From Persicaria tinctoria (taxonomy: Eukaryota; Streptophyta; Magnoliopsida; Caryophyllales; Polygonaceae), in contig JBANSL010000010.1 of assembly GCA_037127255.1 (NCBI GenBank), positions 34,431,794-34,495,793 on the forward strand: DNA of 64,000 bases, in the 5' to 3' direction. Shown here one piece after another: positions 21,985-34,226 of the stretch. Made by a program: the position numbers and the translations under genes. Below the pieces are notes generated by a model. The model had not been told where the DNA came from. It saw only the letters and a list, made by a program, of their open reading frames with translations, and ran no database searches. Numbering within the stretch: the stretch's first letter is position 1; each line of letters starts with the position of its first letter.

Positions 21985-24381
21985 ACTCTCAAGTCTCAAG
22001 AGTCGAGTCGAGTCTCGCTCCTCATAAGGATTTCAGAACGGTGCTTAAGATTCATCGCAAAACGCCAAAACCCCATCACAAATCCCTTCCCATCCCAATT
22101 TCTACTTCCTATACCCCCTCTTCCTCCTTGCGATCTCGCTAGGTTTACCATCTCCCCCCCCCCAACCCCAAAAATCACTTTGCTTTTCTAATTCCGAATC
22201 CGGAATCTTCATCGCGTGGGCGGAGGTTGCATTCCCATGTATTTTTTTGCTTGATTTTCTGTCATCTCTATCCATATTTCCCCGTGGAAGTTCGCTTGTA
22301 CGCTCGAAGGATGCAATCTTTTAATTCCTTATCATCTGTAGCCAGCAGAAATTTTTGGCACTTTGCTGATGGTCCTGGGCTGTGCGCCTTTGCCATTTAA
22401 TGGCGTCTAATTTGTCTTTAGGTTCAATTTAATTCGTCGATGTAGCACAGTAATCCAAGAAGATACTTACCTTATTCACATGTCCAATTTTGATTGTTAA
22501 TGACTACTATCATATACTCTAGGGTTTTCCTAATTCCTATGCTTAGAAATTGATATATCTATTGAGGGTTTTACAGAAGGTCTGGTGTCTGGGACTCTTG
22601 GTTGCCTTTTCGAACTCAGCATTTGTGATTTTAGGGTTCTCTAAAGGACTTCTTGTAGAAAATATTGTTCGTTATGTGTACTTTTTCAGTATATAACCGT
22701 GCTTTGTACCTCCAATATTTCTAGGATGTTTTCACATCGTGATAATCTTAGCTCCCAACAGCTGATTTAATTAACATTAAATTAATGTGTATTAATGATT
22801 TGATTTTCCCATTCTTTCACTGCTTTATTTTACTTTAAATGTCGATCTTCCTGTACATTTTCTCTGATCTTCTTCAATTTGCATGTAACATTTTATTGTG
22901 GTCTTGTCCTTTTACCATTCTTTCACTGCTTTATTGATTTTCCCATTCTTTCACTGCAGTGCAATGCTAATTTGGTTTATTGTTCCCAATCAATGAGCAA
23001 ATGCGAAAGTTTTTTGCTTTTTCAAGCATATTGAAATAAGCAGTATATCCTGTATGGTTGTATCCAGATATAAGGATAAATTGACCCTAATATTACCCTG
23101 ATACATTCAAATTCTGTTTAAACTGAACCACAATGATATCAAGGGTGCGTTTGCATGGCCATGCATTATGACTTATAATGCATAATATTGCATTATAATA
23201 ATGCATGTCTATCCAAATTGACCAATGTTCTTTCAGAGCCAACATGTCGTGATTTCAAACCAATCCAAGTATAGCCTCAAAATGTTTGACCTGCTAATGA
23301 TGTAAATCTTAATTGATTCAGTCTCAAGTCAAACTGTTTATCCATTTTGCTACTGAGTAGATATTAGATACTACTTATGTGGCATTTGATATTAGATACT
23401 ACTTCTGTCCCGTTATTTAGCTGCATCAAACAAAATTATAATTTGGAAATTCATGATCCAATTTGATTCTCATGTGGGAGGAGGAAAATGCATCTAAGGA
23501 AGTGAAGTAAATATTGTAGCCTATTCTTTTTCCCTTTCTATTTACCAAATGGCTCCTTTTGCATTATTTCATTTAGTCACGGTGAGCAATTTGTATTTTG
23601 TAAACACACATGTTAACTTCAATGTTAATTTAGTTGGTGCTAAATATTTGAATTTCTATGCTTTTCTAAGATGGTTTATATGCCCTACTAGTCTACAATC
23701 TACTGTAATACTTAGAGTCCCTTGTGAGTTTGAGGATCAACTTCGTAATTGGGTAATACATTGGATATAGTCATGTAGAGTGGCAACCAGTCGTGGGTTA
23801 ATACTTTCACAAGGTTTTATGAGCTATAGTGTACGACTGATGGTTATTATCCTCCTTATTGGTCTGCTTTCATATGGATATACTCATATAGGTGATGTTG
23901 TTGTTTGGCACTTACCCCCATGAGTCCATGACTGTGGTTGCCTTTTCCTTGAGCATTTCTGGATCTTACCTGTTGAAACATTTGATGTAAAATTCAATCC
24001 TCTTGCAACGACAACACTTAGCCTCATGTTCTTTACCAAGAACGATAAGTTGTGATGAACAGATGAACTATCTTAATGATAAAACCAAATGGACCTCGCT
24101 TTTATTTTTCAGAGAATATATGTGAGTTGGTTCCATTGTGTCTTGAATGGTGTCTCATCTCTGAAAGCTTGTTGTTATATTCTCTTAGATACGGTGGACT
24201 TTCACTTTTGTCTTCTTATGCAAACTCAAGCAAATCAGGTCCTGGCGTGATTAGAGAGGTTAAATATGAAATGAATGACTGTGTTTGCTTTGGAAATTTT
24301 GTTCTCAAGAATTTTCATTTCTTTGTTAACTACTTATTTGTTATATTCTTATTACTCTTATTCTCAAAATGATGTAGAAAG
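21985..24381 (+). promoter_or_regulatory. Promoter, 5' UTR and long 5' UTR intron of prefoldin subunit 2
   Basis: The stretch 21,985-22,140 has the pyrimidine-rich, moderately GC-rich character of a 5' UTR and ends at a donor (GCTAG|GTTTAC, 22,140). The next strong acceptor that leads to the coding start is GATGTAG|AAAGATGG at 24,376. The 2.2 kb between is AT-rich and T-rich like a plant intron and holds no gene. The splice assignment is inference. Confidence 0.45.
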
Positions 24382-24834
24382 ATGGCAATGAGATCAGAGG
24401 CACAAGGCAATAAGCCAGTCAATGAGCAAGTTGTGGCAACCATGTATGCTCAACCGAGGCAAGATCTCAATCAGATCTACTCAAAGGTCAATGAACTGGA
24501 GATGGAAGTGAGCGAGCACTCCCTGGTCATGAGCGCCATTGAGCCCCTTGACCCGACAAGGAAGTGCTACCGGATGATAAGGGGTGTTCTTGTGAAGAGG
24601 ACCATTAAGGAGGTCTTACCCGCAGTACAAAAGAACAAGGAGGGGCTTGAGGAGGTCATCAAGAGGCTGTACGAAGGCTTGCATCAGAAGAAAAAGGAGA
24701 TAACTGAGCTTGAGGCCAAGTACAAGATTAGGGAAAGGAGATCTGATGGAGGTGTCAAGGATGATGTTGGGAAGAAGGAAGGTAATGCACAGGGGGTTCT
24801 TGTTGGCCCTGCAGGTGCAAGCAAGTCATCATAG
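24382..24834 (+). CDS. PFD2: Prefoldin subunit 2 (beta-class)
   Basis: Single coding exon of 150 residues. The diagnostic core is EVSEHSLVMSAIEPLDPTRK, CYRMIRGVLVKRTIKEVLP and LYEGLHQKKKEITELEAKYK, flanked by two coiled-coil helices. This is the beta-subunit architecture (helix, two beta hairpins, helix). Prefoldin is a cytosolic hexamer that hands unfolded actin and tubulin to the CCT chaperonin; in plants it also acts in the nucleus. The acidic/glycine C-terminal tail ending EGNAQGVLVG is usual for plant PFD2. The first ATG after the splice acceptor is used; a second Met lies three codons in. The gene looks complete and lies tail to tail with the SECE1 homologue, 495 bp apart. Confidence 0.93.
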   Translation: MAMRSEAQGNKPVNEQVVATMYAQPRQDLNQIYSKVNELEMEVSEHSLVMSAIEPLDPTRKCYRMIRGVLVKRTIKEVLPAVQKNKEGLEEVIKRLYEGLHQKKKEITELEAKYKIRERRSDGGVKDDVGKKEGNAQGVLVGPAGASKSS

Positions 24835-25329
24835 AGGGTTTGTTTGAAGTTATCCTGGATTCTTCTGCTTGGGTTGTTCCTTTGAACTCTCTTATCTATG
24901 GTGTTCCCTGATGTATCATGATTTTGTCACGCTCGTTGTTGTTCTTGGATGATCATGTTACTCAAACCTCTAGCCCTATATTAAGATGTAGAATTGGGAT
25001 ATTGAAATCATGAAAATTGGAACAAGGTTTGATCTTTAACTTTGATCAGTTGAGAACATAACATAATTGGTGTTTTATGAGCATCTGGCGCTTTTGAATG
25101 GCAAAATGCAGCACACTGTCACTGATAGCACCTAAATTTTACATCAACAAACCAGTTTCGTCTACAAAAAAATTCATCATTTACTATCAATCAATAAACT
25201 CAACACAGTCTATCAAAAAAAAAAACTCAGCGCAGTGCCCTCAATGCACCTCCAAAACTACACAATTTCTTCCCAATTGAAGAAGTGGCGTCGAACAATT
25301 GGACCATTTGACCCTCAAATTTAGGGTCT

Positions 25330-25854
25330 TTATCCAAAGAAATCTTGGATGCCCTTGCCGGCGAAGACTCGGTCGGAGAGCTCGGCGAGAATGGCGTTGA
25401 CGGTGAGAAGAACAACGCTGGAACCAGCGATGACTCCGAGAACAACGCCGGTCGTCCCCAACACTTTCCGAAAATCCGGCCACTCGATCTCCCGAATCTC
25501 CTCCGTGACACCGCTCAAGAAATCTCCTCCTTGCTCTCTCGCTCATTGAGCATTTTCTTAATCTCTACTCCCACATCTGATAGCTCCACCGCACCGGAAT
25601 CGGCGGGAGCTTCTTGGTCGGCGGTGCTCGTGGTGGCCTCCGGTTCGTTGGCGGTCTCTGAGCCATTTTTCAATGGCTCTTACTGAGACCCTGTGCGGCG
25701 TGATAGAGCGGTGTGAGAAACTGAGGGGAAGAGGATTCTTCCGTTTGAGGTGGGGAAGGGAGAGGGTGTTGCTGGCGGCGGGGGTGGAGAGTGAGGATTT
25801 GGGGGAAGGTAGGTAGGCGGGGGGTGAGAATGGTAGGGCGGGAGAGGACGCCAT
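25330..25854 (-). pseudogene. SECE1: Chloroplast SecE (SECE1) homologue with two frameshifts
   Basis: SecE is the small membrane subunit of the thylakoid Sec translocase, partnering SCY1 and SECA1. The N-terminal 55-60 residues are a Ser/Pro-rich transit peptide ending in VSVRA (start ATG 25854). The C-terminal frame has the conserved SGVTEEIREIEWPDFRKVLG, then a single hydrophobic membrane helix, AELSDRVFAGKG and a QDFFG terminus. Between them the conserved reading (SETANEPEATTSTA ... GVEIKKML) is in a third frame. One shift is in an A5 run near 25,669, the other in a GA repeat near 25,540 (GAGAGAG). The two add to a multiple of three, but a stop lies between them, so the full protein cannot be made as written. 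It is either a recent pseudogene or two homopolymer/dinucleotide assembly errors. Confidence 0.8.
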
Positions 25855-26077
25855 TTGATGTGTCATTCTATGGGTGGCGTAACTGGCCTTCAGTTAGACC
25901 GTTCAAATAAGATTTATTAGGTCAAACAATTTTTATTTATTTTTTATTAGGAAAGAATTCCGGTGGGAGAGACTCTACTCGAGAGCATCCTTACACGCGG
26001 ATGAGATCAAATAGACCAGAGTTATTGGAGATATCGACGCGCAAGACATTTAAAAGAAATTCAAGTGATTCGAAAAC

Positions 26078-26920
26078 GGGGTGGCTATATGCACTAATGG
26101 CAAGTGCTATATGCACTCCTTAAGACGGATCTATGATCCGTTCAAACTGTGTGATGACATCAGTCCATCAATCATTATAAATTATAGGGTAAATTACAGA
26201 AAACCACCATTAAAATAGGTGAGTTTTCACAAAACTACCCTTAAAGTAATTTTTTACAGAAAACCACCCTTGAACTTATTTTTCTTTCAAAGAACCACCC
26301 TTAACCATTATTTTTATGAGTAAAAAGTGTTTTAAAAATGTTAAATTTTTATTTTTGTATTCAAGTAGCCTAATTATATAATAAAATACCCAAAATATTT
26401 AAGAAAATATAAATTTTTTAAAAAAATATTAGTTTTTTACACATAAAAATGGTCATGGGTGGTTCTTTGAAAGAAAAGTAAATTTATGGGTGGTTTTCTG
26501 CAAACTTTTATTTTAAAGGTGGTTTTGTGAAAACTCGCCTATTTTAAGGATGGTTTTCTGTAGTTTACCCTAAATTATATAAAAAAGACATGAACGGATT
26601 TATGATCGTTCATAGCTCGGGGTTATATAGGATGGATCTATGATCTGTCATATTATTATTTATTTATTTATTTTTAATTAAAAAGTTGCACAAGCCAACA
26701 AGCCCAACTTCTTTCTTCATTTTTTTATCTTTTTTTTTTTGCTTTTTAATTTAATAGGACAGATCCTTGATCCGTCCTATGTTATTTTTTTTTATTTTTT
26801 TTATAACGGACGGATCTAGGATTCGTCCCTGCATTTTTTTTAAAACTTGCAACAGGCAGATCTATGATATGCCCGTTGGAGTGCATATAGCACCTGTCTC
26901 GGGTGTATATAGCACCATCC
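26078..26920. mobile_element. Mutator-type MITE with repeated palindromes
   Basis: The left end GGGGTGGCTATATGCAC and the inverted right end GGATGGTGCTATATACAC lead into the shared TGCTATATGCACTCC. Flanks TTCGAAAAC (26069-26077) and TTCAAAAAC (26921-26929) are a 9-bp duplication with one mismatch, typical of Mutator. The interior carries six variants of ACGGATCTATGATCCGT. A second MITE is inserted at 26,187. Confidence 0.7.
26187..26570. mobile_element. Mutator-type fold-back MITE nested in the previous one
   Basis: GGGTAAATTACAGAAAACCA and, inverted, GGGTAAACTACAGAAAACCA begin arms that pair over about 150 bp, so the whole element is nearly a hairpin. The 9-bp duplication TAAATTATA at 26178-26186 and 26571-26579 is perfect, so the insertion is relatively young. 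Confidence 0.88.
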
Positions 26921-26929
26921 TTCAAAAAC

Positions 26930-27378
26930 TTGGGAGACAAGATTGAGACGTTTTTCATTTTTCTTTAGTTTTTTTAAAAAACAACTAAGAATAATACCAA
27001 CTATCACACGTGAATAAAAAATAATACAAACTTTCAAAATTACTAATTGGTATACAAACTATATCTATTCAAATCGACTTTGATACCATAGCTAAAATTT
27101 AGAAACGAAATAATAATTTAAACTCAAAATATAATTAACAAGAAGTTTAGGAAAATTTGGGGAAACTAGTCATTGTTCATCGTCTTCCTCCAAGCCCTCC
27201 AGAATCAATGCGGCGCTCGTGACCTATGCAGCTCGGCATGAACTTCGACCTCGTCTCTGCTTGAAAATTGCAAGGTGATGGAAGGGAAGGACATATGAGA
27301 ATAGAGAAATCGAGATCTATGCGACCCAAAGGTCACCATTAGGATCGGGACTACCAGCAAGGTCGAGCTTCCACATAC
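26930..27378. other. Unassigned DNA between the MITEs and the LINE end
   Basis: No gene recognised. A retroelement-like TTTGATACCATAG (minus: TATGGTATCAAA) near 27,070 is a possible worn primer site. Confidence 0.4.
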
Positions 27379-29131
27379 TTTTTTTTATATAGTAGGCAAA
27401 CAATAGGAGCACTTACAGAAACTATAAAGTAGATCCTTGATCATCCTGACGAATGATGGTACAAAGGTCCCTATTATAGGAAATTGAAAATTTATCATTA
27501 ATTATCCCTTTCGTAGCTATGTAGTCAGCTGCTTTGTTGGCTTCTTGGTAGCAATGCTTGAACTCTGCATATTCAAAAGACTGTTTTAAGTTGTTGATGT
27601 ACTCTACCTCCCGCGGTATTTCCCACCGAGTGCTCTTCCTTTGATTGATAGCTCTAATTACATCTTGATTATCACCTTCTATAATAATTCTTCTTACACC
27701 CTTCCTTAGTGTATGTTGCAAACCTACTTGTATCGCCTTAGCTTCCGTTTTGATGATCGAGCCCTATCTTATTTTATGTTGAAATATATCAACTATCGTG
27801 CCTGCAGAATCGCGGACAATCCCTCCCACTCGGTAGACGCTTGTGGGTCTTACGGAACCGTCCACATTGATTTTGTAGACAGTTCCTTGTGGTCTAGTCC
27901 ATTTTGCTCTACATCTTTTGTTGCTTCCATCAATTTTTGGTTTGCTTTTATCCGTCTGTTCCCAGACCTTGATGTTTGCCTTGATTCTCTGTACTACACC
28001 TTCCACCAAACTCGGGTGCTTATTTCTAAATATATACTCATTTCGCATCTCCCAAATTGTTTGTCAAATGAAGACTAGCTCCTCAAAGTGTTTGCTTTCC
28101 ATCTTGATCTTTTCCAATCTTTTCTTGAATGGCACATCCTCATTTAGATCTAGAAAGTATTTACCAGTTGTCTGTTAATAGATTACTATAACTTCTTTTA
28201 CAAATGGGCACTTGACAAAGAGGTGTTCATCATCTTCATCACTTTGATTACAGAGAGAACATGTACTAGGCACTCTATTTACATACCTATTAAGTCTTAA
28301 GGCACTTGGAAGACAATCTACTACTAGTTTCCAAATAAGATTTTTTAGCCTAGGATGTAAATTAAGTTTCCAAATCCACTTGTGGTTTTCCTCATTTTGT
28401 GTTTGATGCTACAACGGAGGTTTAGTTGATTTAGTCGTGAAATTGCCTGACGATTCTGAATGCTAGATAAGTTTGTCAGGGGGACTCCAATTCGGAATGT
28501 GGAGCCGGGTGATTTTCTCAACAATTACATGGGGAAAAAGAGTTCGTAGTAGTGACAAATTCCATTGTTTATTTGTTGTGATTAGGTTACTAGCTTTTAA
28601 GTTCGAGTTGTTTGTTCCGATGTAGTTTTGAAGGCTTATGGTAAGGATCCATGGGTCTCTCCATACGTTTATCGACTCACCATTTCATATGATCCATAGA
28701 CCCTTCTCAATTTTTTCTCTTAGGAATAGGAGCCGTCCAAATTGCCATGAAGTAGCTTTTGGAGCGGTTCTTAATGTCTTCTTTTTGTAGGTATTTTTCT
28801 TTTATGACCTTTACTCAAATGTTCTCCTCATTTGTGTATAGTTTCCATAGCAGTTTCATTTGGAGGCTAATGTTAAGGTCCTCAGCCTTTCCGATTCCCA
28901 AACCACCATGAAGTTTACTTCTACAGATCTGGTCCCAGCTTATCATAGGCATATATCTCTCATATGGAAGCTTGTTCCAATAGAAATTTTTGCTGATTTG
29001 GTGAATTTGGTTTAAGATCCCTTTTGGAAGTAGGAAATTTTGCATCAGATAGTTTGTCTTAGAGCTGAGATTTACTTGAATCAGTATTGCTCTACCAGCT
29101 TGAGAAAGAGTCGAGGCTCTCCACTTGGATA
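27379..29131 (-). pseudogene. L1-type LINE, 3' part (end of RT, zf-RVT region, RNase H)
   Basis: Reading down the minus strand: SKWRASTLSQAGRAILIQV, FYWNKLPYERYMPMISWDQI and CRSKLHGGLGIGKAEDLN (RT thumb and connector), a zf-RVT-like stretch, VYKINVDGSV...YRVGGIVRDSAG and the RNase H-like IEGDNQDVIRAI...EANKAADYIA. An A8 run (minus) at 27,386-27,379 is the likely poly(A) end. Stops and shifts make it non-functional. It continues the 39,583-41,437 fragment across the solo-LTR insertion: QNLKKQL on that side joins SKWRAS here. Confidence 0.8.
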
Positions 29132-29400
29132 GTTGTTGTTGGTGATTTGTGAAAAGTCATCAATCCATTTGTCCGAAATCCTAAATGTTAAGTGTGAGGA
29201 TTACTAAGAGCATCACTCGGGCTTAGGGTGTGCGGGAGGCACGGCCTATGTGATCGGCCCTAAGTAATTCTAAGATTTTAAGGAGAAAGGAAATCATGAG
29301 GAAAAACCCATGCGATGATATCAACATTGACAAAGTCGGTCTTGAGTTTGTTCGAAAGCTTTCCATAAAAGTGAGCAATAGGGATATGCTCGGTATTCAA

Positions 29401-30362
29401 CAGTGTTCTAAATATCGGATATATCGGCCGATATATCTCCGATATATCGGGGATATTTAGAACCCGTTACGATATCGGCGTATCGGTTTGAAATATCGGT
29501 CAACGCTATTTATCGGGTCAACGACCGATATATCGGTCAATATCGGGTTGACTGATATATCAGTAGCCCAAAACGACGTCGTTGTTCTTGGTTTTTTTTT
29601 AGGGAAAATTAAAAAAAAAAGGCTGAGACCCTAGTTGTCCATTTCGATGAATTCGATCCAAAGGGCTTGCTCCTGCTTAGGCTCCTTCTTCTCCGACCGC
29701 ATGTTGCATCTTCTCCGGTCGACGGCCTCCCATGGTTCTTCTCTGGCACTGCGGCACCGAAGTCCTAACTTCTGCGCCATGCCCTACTTCTTCTCTGCCC
29801 GCCTCAGCCGATCAACGCGATTACTTCTTCTCCGATTGCCCCTGCTTCTTCTCCGACCACCCTCTGATCTTCTCCGGCCAACTGTCCGTCATAGCTACAA
29901 CCTACAAGGCTACAACACACTCTCCCTGATCAGCCAGTCCCCGCCCCTGATTTACCGGATTGTGATTTTGAGAGGAGTATGTGTACTGCCTGTGTAACTG
30001 TACATGTGGTAAATCAGTTTGAGGGATTGAAAAATTAAGTTTCAATTTGAATAAATGTGTTTGAAACTTTCAATTTTAGGGATTGACAAAGTTTCTATTG
30101 TTAAATAGGGTATTTGAAAATTGAAAGGTAAATGTTATGCAGGCCTTTTGAAGTGAATTAGTTGAATTGAATGTAAATTTTACAAGTTAAATATTAATTT
30201 TTCATGTGTATTTTAAAATTTTGAAGTATAATTATAATATTTATGGTAAAAATTAGTCAACCCGATAAATCTGATATATCCCGATATATCTCCGATATAT
30301 CCCCGATATATCCTTTTTACCCTCAACCGATACGACCCCGATACGCGATATTTAGACCATTG
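29401..30362. mobile_element. Non-autonomous hAT element with CGATATATC subterminal repeats
   Basis: CAGTGTTCTAAATATCGG and, inverted, CAATGGTCTAAATATCGC match at 15 of 18 positions. The 8-bp duplication GTATTCAA (29393-29400, 30363-30370) is perfect. Both subterminal regions are packed with CGATATATC words in both orientations, as expected for hAT transposase binding sites. There is no transposase. A GC-rich middle (29,630-30,000) has a 120-codon frame rich in Ser, Leu and Arg that may be captured host DNA. Confidence 0.88.
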
Positions 30363-30384
30363 GTATTCAATCTAATATGGTTAT

Positions 30385-31455
30385 TGAACGTTCGATAATG
30401 TATAACAAAGTAGAATAAAGATACTCTAGAAGGGGGGTTGAATAGAGTATGCCAACTTTTCGCTGTCAATCTCAAGACTTTTGAAACGCTTGCAAAACCC
30501 TTTGAGAGTAAGCTCAATTCTTTCCTTTGGGAAACCTGAATCACAATAGAGTTATACAATTCGAAACAAGTGCGGAAATATGGTAAAGCAATAAGTACAG
30601 AACACAACGAATTGTTAACGAGGTTCAGCTCCTTAATGGCTTAGTCCCCGCCTAGGGTTCTTCCACAACCCTAGGATTCAACCGGCTTTATTGACTCACA
30701 AGACTTAGGATGCTAATAGCTCACCGAGAAGCCTCTCTCCTATACAATTGCAATCTAGTCAACTCACATTCCCTTGGAGTCCTAGACCAATCTAGAAGAG
30801 CCCTACCTCTCTCAGCTATCTAGTACAATCCTCTTACACTTCGTGAATCAATCGCCTAGTGCTCACTTCCTGAGTTATAAACTCTCGAGTATAACACTCT
30901 CTCAAAATATATCCTATAAGCTCACTGTGTAACTCTCAAATGTTTTGAAACAAAAGATACGACTCTTAACACTTAGCAGAGAGTACACAAAGAAGACAGA
31001 TTGACTTGAGGGCTTCTGTGCGATGTAGTTCAATGATGTTTGTGTTCAACACTTGTATATGTCCTCTCTTCTTCATCTCCTTTTTATACTAGATCAAATC
31101 GGGGCCTAATTTGAACGAAGGATCTTTGCCCAACGGCTAAATCAGATCATGGATTAGATGCAATCTTCACAATCTTCTATTCTGGGAAACTCGTCAATGC
31201 ATGATCTTCGATTTAATTCTTCACGTATTTCAGCTCAAGGAAGGAGATCTTCTCGAAATCTATATTGTATGGTTAGTGCATAATATATATAATAATATCC
31301 GGAAACCATACTTAGATAATATAAGATTATAAAATACATACAATATAAGTTTTGAATTTCATCAACACAGCATTAGATTTAGGACCTTTGACACAAGCTA
31401 TGTGTCACAGCCTTTGAAACCATTTCCGATTTGCATCAAGGGAGTGGAGTTATCA
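30385..31455 (-). repeat. Copia LTR1 (3' LTR)
   Basis: 1,071 bp. TATAAAAA at 31,088-31,081 is the likely promoter box. About twenty single-base differences from LTR2 were seen by eye, so the insertion is not very recent. A polypurine tract, GGGGAGAT, borders it at 31,463-31,456. Confidence 0.85.
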
Positions 31456-32034
31456 ATCTCCCCATTGATGAAAGACAAAACCTGTGCATCCCTGTAACTT
31501 AGTCAAGCAAATATATCATATAAAAAATCGGACTAAGTACCTGCAGGGGTTAGACAAATGTTGGATCATATAAGTTCAAAACCAATGATAAAAGCATCCA
31601 ATAAAATAAGGCAAAGTAAGGTCTTCCAAGACCCTATAGTTCAAAGCCGTTGAAAGTCTAACCATCTCCCCCTTTTTGTCTTTCAACAAAGGGAGGAGTA
31701 TGAAAATAGTCACCAAAACAATTTCAAAATTTAACCAAGAGTCGTTCGAATCTTAACGATTAAGGCAAGAGATGTTTATCCGATTTAAAAAATTTCCACA
31801 TATAAAAATATAATCGGATAACATGCACTAAAAAGGATTTTCCCGAAAAGGTAACAATAAAGTAAAGATATTTAAAATTCCTTTTAAAAAATATTTGATC
31901 AAATATCTAAAAAGATATCAACCAAATATATGATCCATTATATGTGCTCTACTGTTCAGTTCACAAACTTTGACATGAATCTCAAAGGTCTTGACATTGA
32001 GTAAAAGTTTTCTTTCGTAAAGGGAAAGTTGCCC
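31456..32034 (-). other. 3' internal noncoding region of the Copia element
   Basis: AT-rich stretch between RNase H and the polypurine tract. A 335-bp copy of its terminal part recurs at 37,732-38,067. Confidence 0.7.
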
Positions 32035-34226
32035 CTATGAAAGTGCATCCCTATTAAGCATTCCGATCTCACGTCTAATGAAGGTGAACCTGTCCTCTGC
32101 CAATGACTTGGTAAAAATGTCAGCCCATTGATAATCAGTTGAAATAAAGGATATGGACACATCACCTTTTTCGACATGGTCTCTAATGAAATGATGCCTT
32201 ACATCAATATGTTTGGTCCTTGAATGCTGAACGAGATTCTTTGTAATGGAGATGGCACTTGTGTTGTCACACTTAATGGGAATGTCTTTGAGGTCGATGC
32301 CAAGATCTCTTATTGGTTGAGCTATCCATAGGATTTGGGAGAAACATGCTCCAGTGGCTATGTATTCGGCTTCGGCAGTGGAAAGAGCAACTGAGTTTTG
32401 TTTCTTTGAGTGCCAACTAATCAAGGATGCCCCTAAGAATTGGCAACATCCCGACGTGCTCTTCCTATCCACCTTATAGCCTGCAAAGTCTGCATCAAAA
32501 TACCCAATTAGTGTAAAATCTCTTTGCTTTGGGTACCACAAGCCAAGCTCCTTAGTGCCATTGAGATATCGAAATATCCTCTTCACAACCACGAGGTGAG
32601 ATTCTTTAGGGTCAGCTTGAAACTTAGCACACATGCAAATACTAAACATGATGCCAGGTCTACTAGCAGTAAGATATAATAAAGATTCAATCATCCCTCG
32701 ATACTCCTTTCGGTTGACACTCTTCTCGGTCTTGTCTTGATCTAAGGACAAGGTTGAGGTCATGGGTGTCTTGGCTGCTTTGGATTGATCCATCTTAAAC
32801 TTCTTCAAGAGATCCTTAGTATACTTTCTTTGGTTGAAAAAGATCCCTCTCTTAGATTGATGACTTGCAACCTCAAAAAGAAGTTGAGTTCTCTCATTAA
32901 GCTCATCTCAAATTCACTGCACATAATATCGGAAAATTCCTTGCATAAAGATGTGTTAGTAGCCCCAAACAATATATCATCAACATATATTTGGATAACA
33001 AATATGTCCTTTCCCTTGGTCTTGATGAAAAGAGTCTTGTAGATCAACCCCTTTTTAAAATCATTTTCGAAAAGATATTTTGACAAGCGCTCATACCAAG
33101 CTCTTGGGGCTTATTTCAAACCATATAGCGCTTTGTCTAGTTTGTAAACATGATTAGGAAATTTCGAACTTTCAAAACCTGGGGGTTGAGCCACATAAAC
33201 TTCTTCTTCTAAGAAACCATTAAGAAATGCGCACTTGACATCCATTTGATATAATTTTATGCCCATAAAAGATGCAAATGCTAATAAAATACGAATGGCT
33301 TCAAGCCTGGCTACGAGAGTAAAAGTCTCCTCGTAGTCGATACCTTCCTCTTGATTGTAGCCTTGAGCAACAATCCTTGCTTTGTTCCTCACGATCTTAC
33401 CATTCTCATCTAGCTTGTTTCGAAATACCCAACGTGTGTCAATGACTGATTGATGCTTTGGCCTAGGCTTCAAGGTCCAGACTTTGTTTCTTTCAAATTC
33501 GTTAAGCTCACTTTGCATAGCAATGATCTAGTCTGGCTCTTGAAGGGCCTCATCTACCTTCTTTGGTTCTACAAGTGAAACAAAAGTGTGAAAAACACAG
33601 AGATCTTTAAGTTTAGAACGAGTTTGAACACTAGATGTAGGGTCAGAGATGATATCCTTTAATGAGTGTGATGAGGAGTATTTGAAATTTCTCTTGCTAG
33701 TCTCGACTCCCTGGTTCATCACATCAACAGGATTGGTTTGTGGTACATCTGACTCCATGGATATGTTGGGCTCAGTTACAGCAGTTTCTGAAGTCTCGAC
33801 ACTTTTGGATTGGTCGTCAAGGGCTTTGGACTGAGCTTCAAGACCTTGGACCAATTCCTCGGTGTTAAGAATCTGATCCTGCATGTTCCTCTTCTCTGTG
33901 TTCTTAGTAGCAATATCATCACCATCCTCATTCTCTATATGGCTGTTAAGATCTAAAACTGCAACACTTTCACTTAAAGAATCGTCATTGCATTCATCAA
34001 ATATGACAACAAGCATTTACTTTTTACCATTGGGAGATTTTACTCGCATAGGACCACATAAATCCATATGTAAAAGTTCAAGGGGTCTAGAATTACTTAC
34101 AATTACAACCTTTTGGGTTTGAAAGAGCTACGTGTTTGTTTACCTCGTGTGCATGCTTTGCACATATCAATACCTTTGAAGTCCATCTCAGGTAGTGCTC
34201 TTACAAGCTCTTTGGACACAAGCTTT
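32035..34226 (-). pseudogene. Copia pol: integrase remnant, reverse transcriptase and RNase H
   Basis: The start of integrase (RPLELLHMDLCGPMRVKSPNG, near 34,080) is joined directly to its C-terminal tail (VVIFDECNDDSL, 34,010), so the DDE core is deleted. RT follows: ELNEFERNKVWTLKPRP, KARIVAQGYNQEEGIDYEET, MDVKCAFLNGFLEEEVYVAQ and the catalytic IYVDDILFGATN. RNase H has ADFAGYKVDRKSTSGCCQFL, SVALSTAEAEYIA and TKHIDVRHHFIRDHVEKGD. A stop at 33,108 falls in LYGLK*APRAWYERL. The RT box is intact, but the protein is cut and the integrase is gone. Confidence 0.85.
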
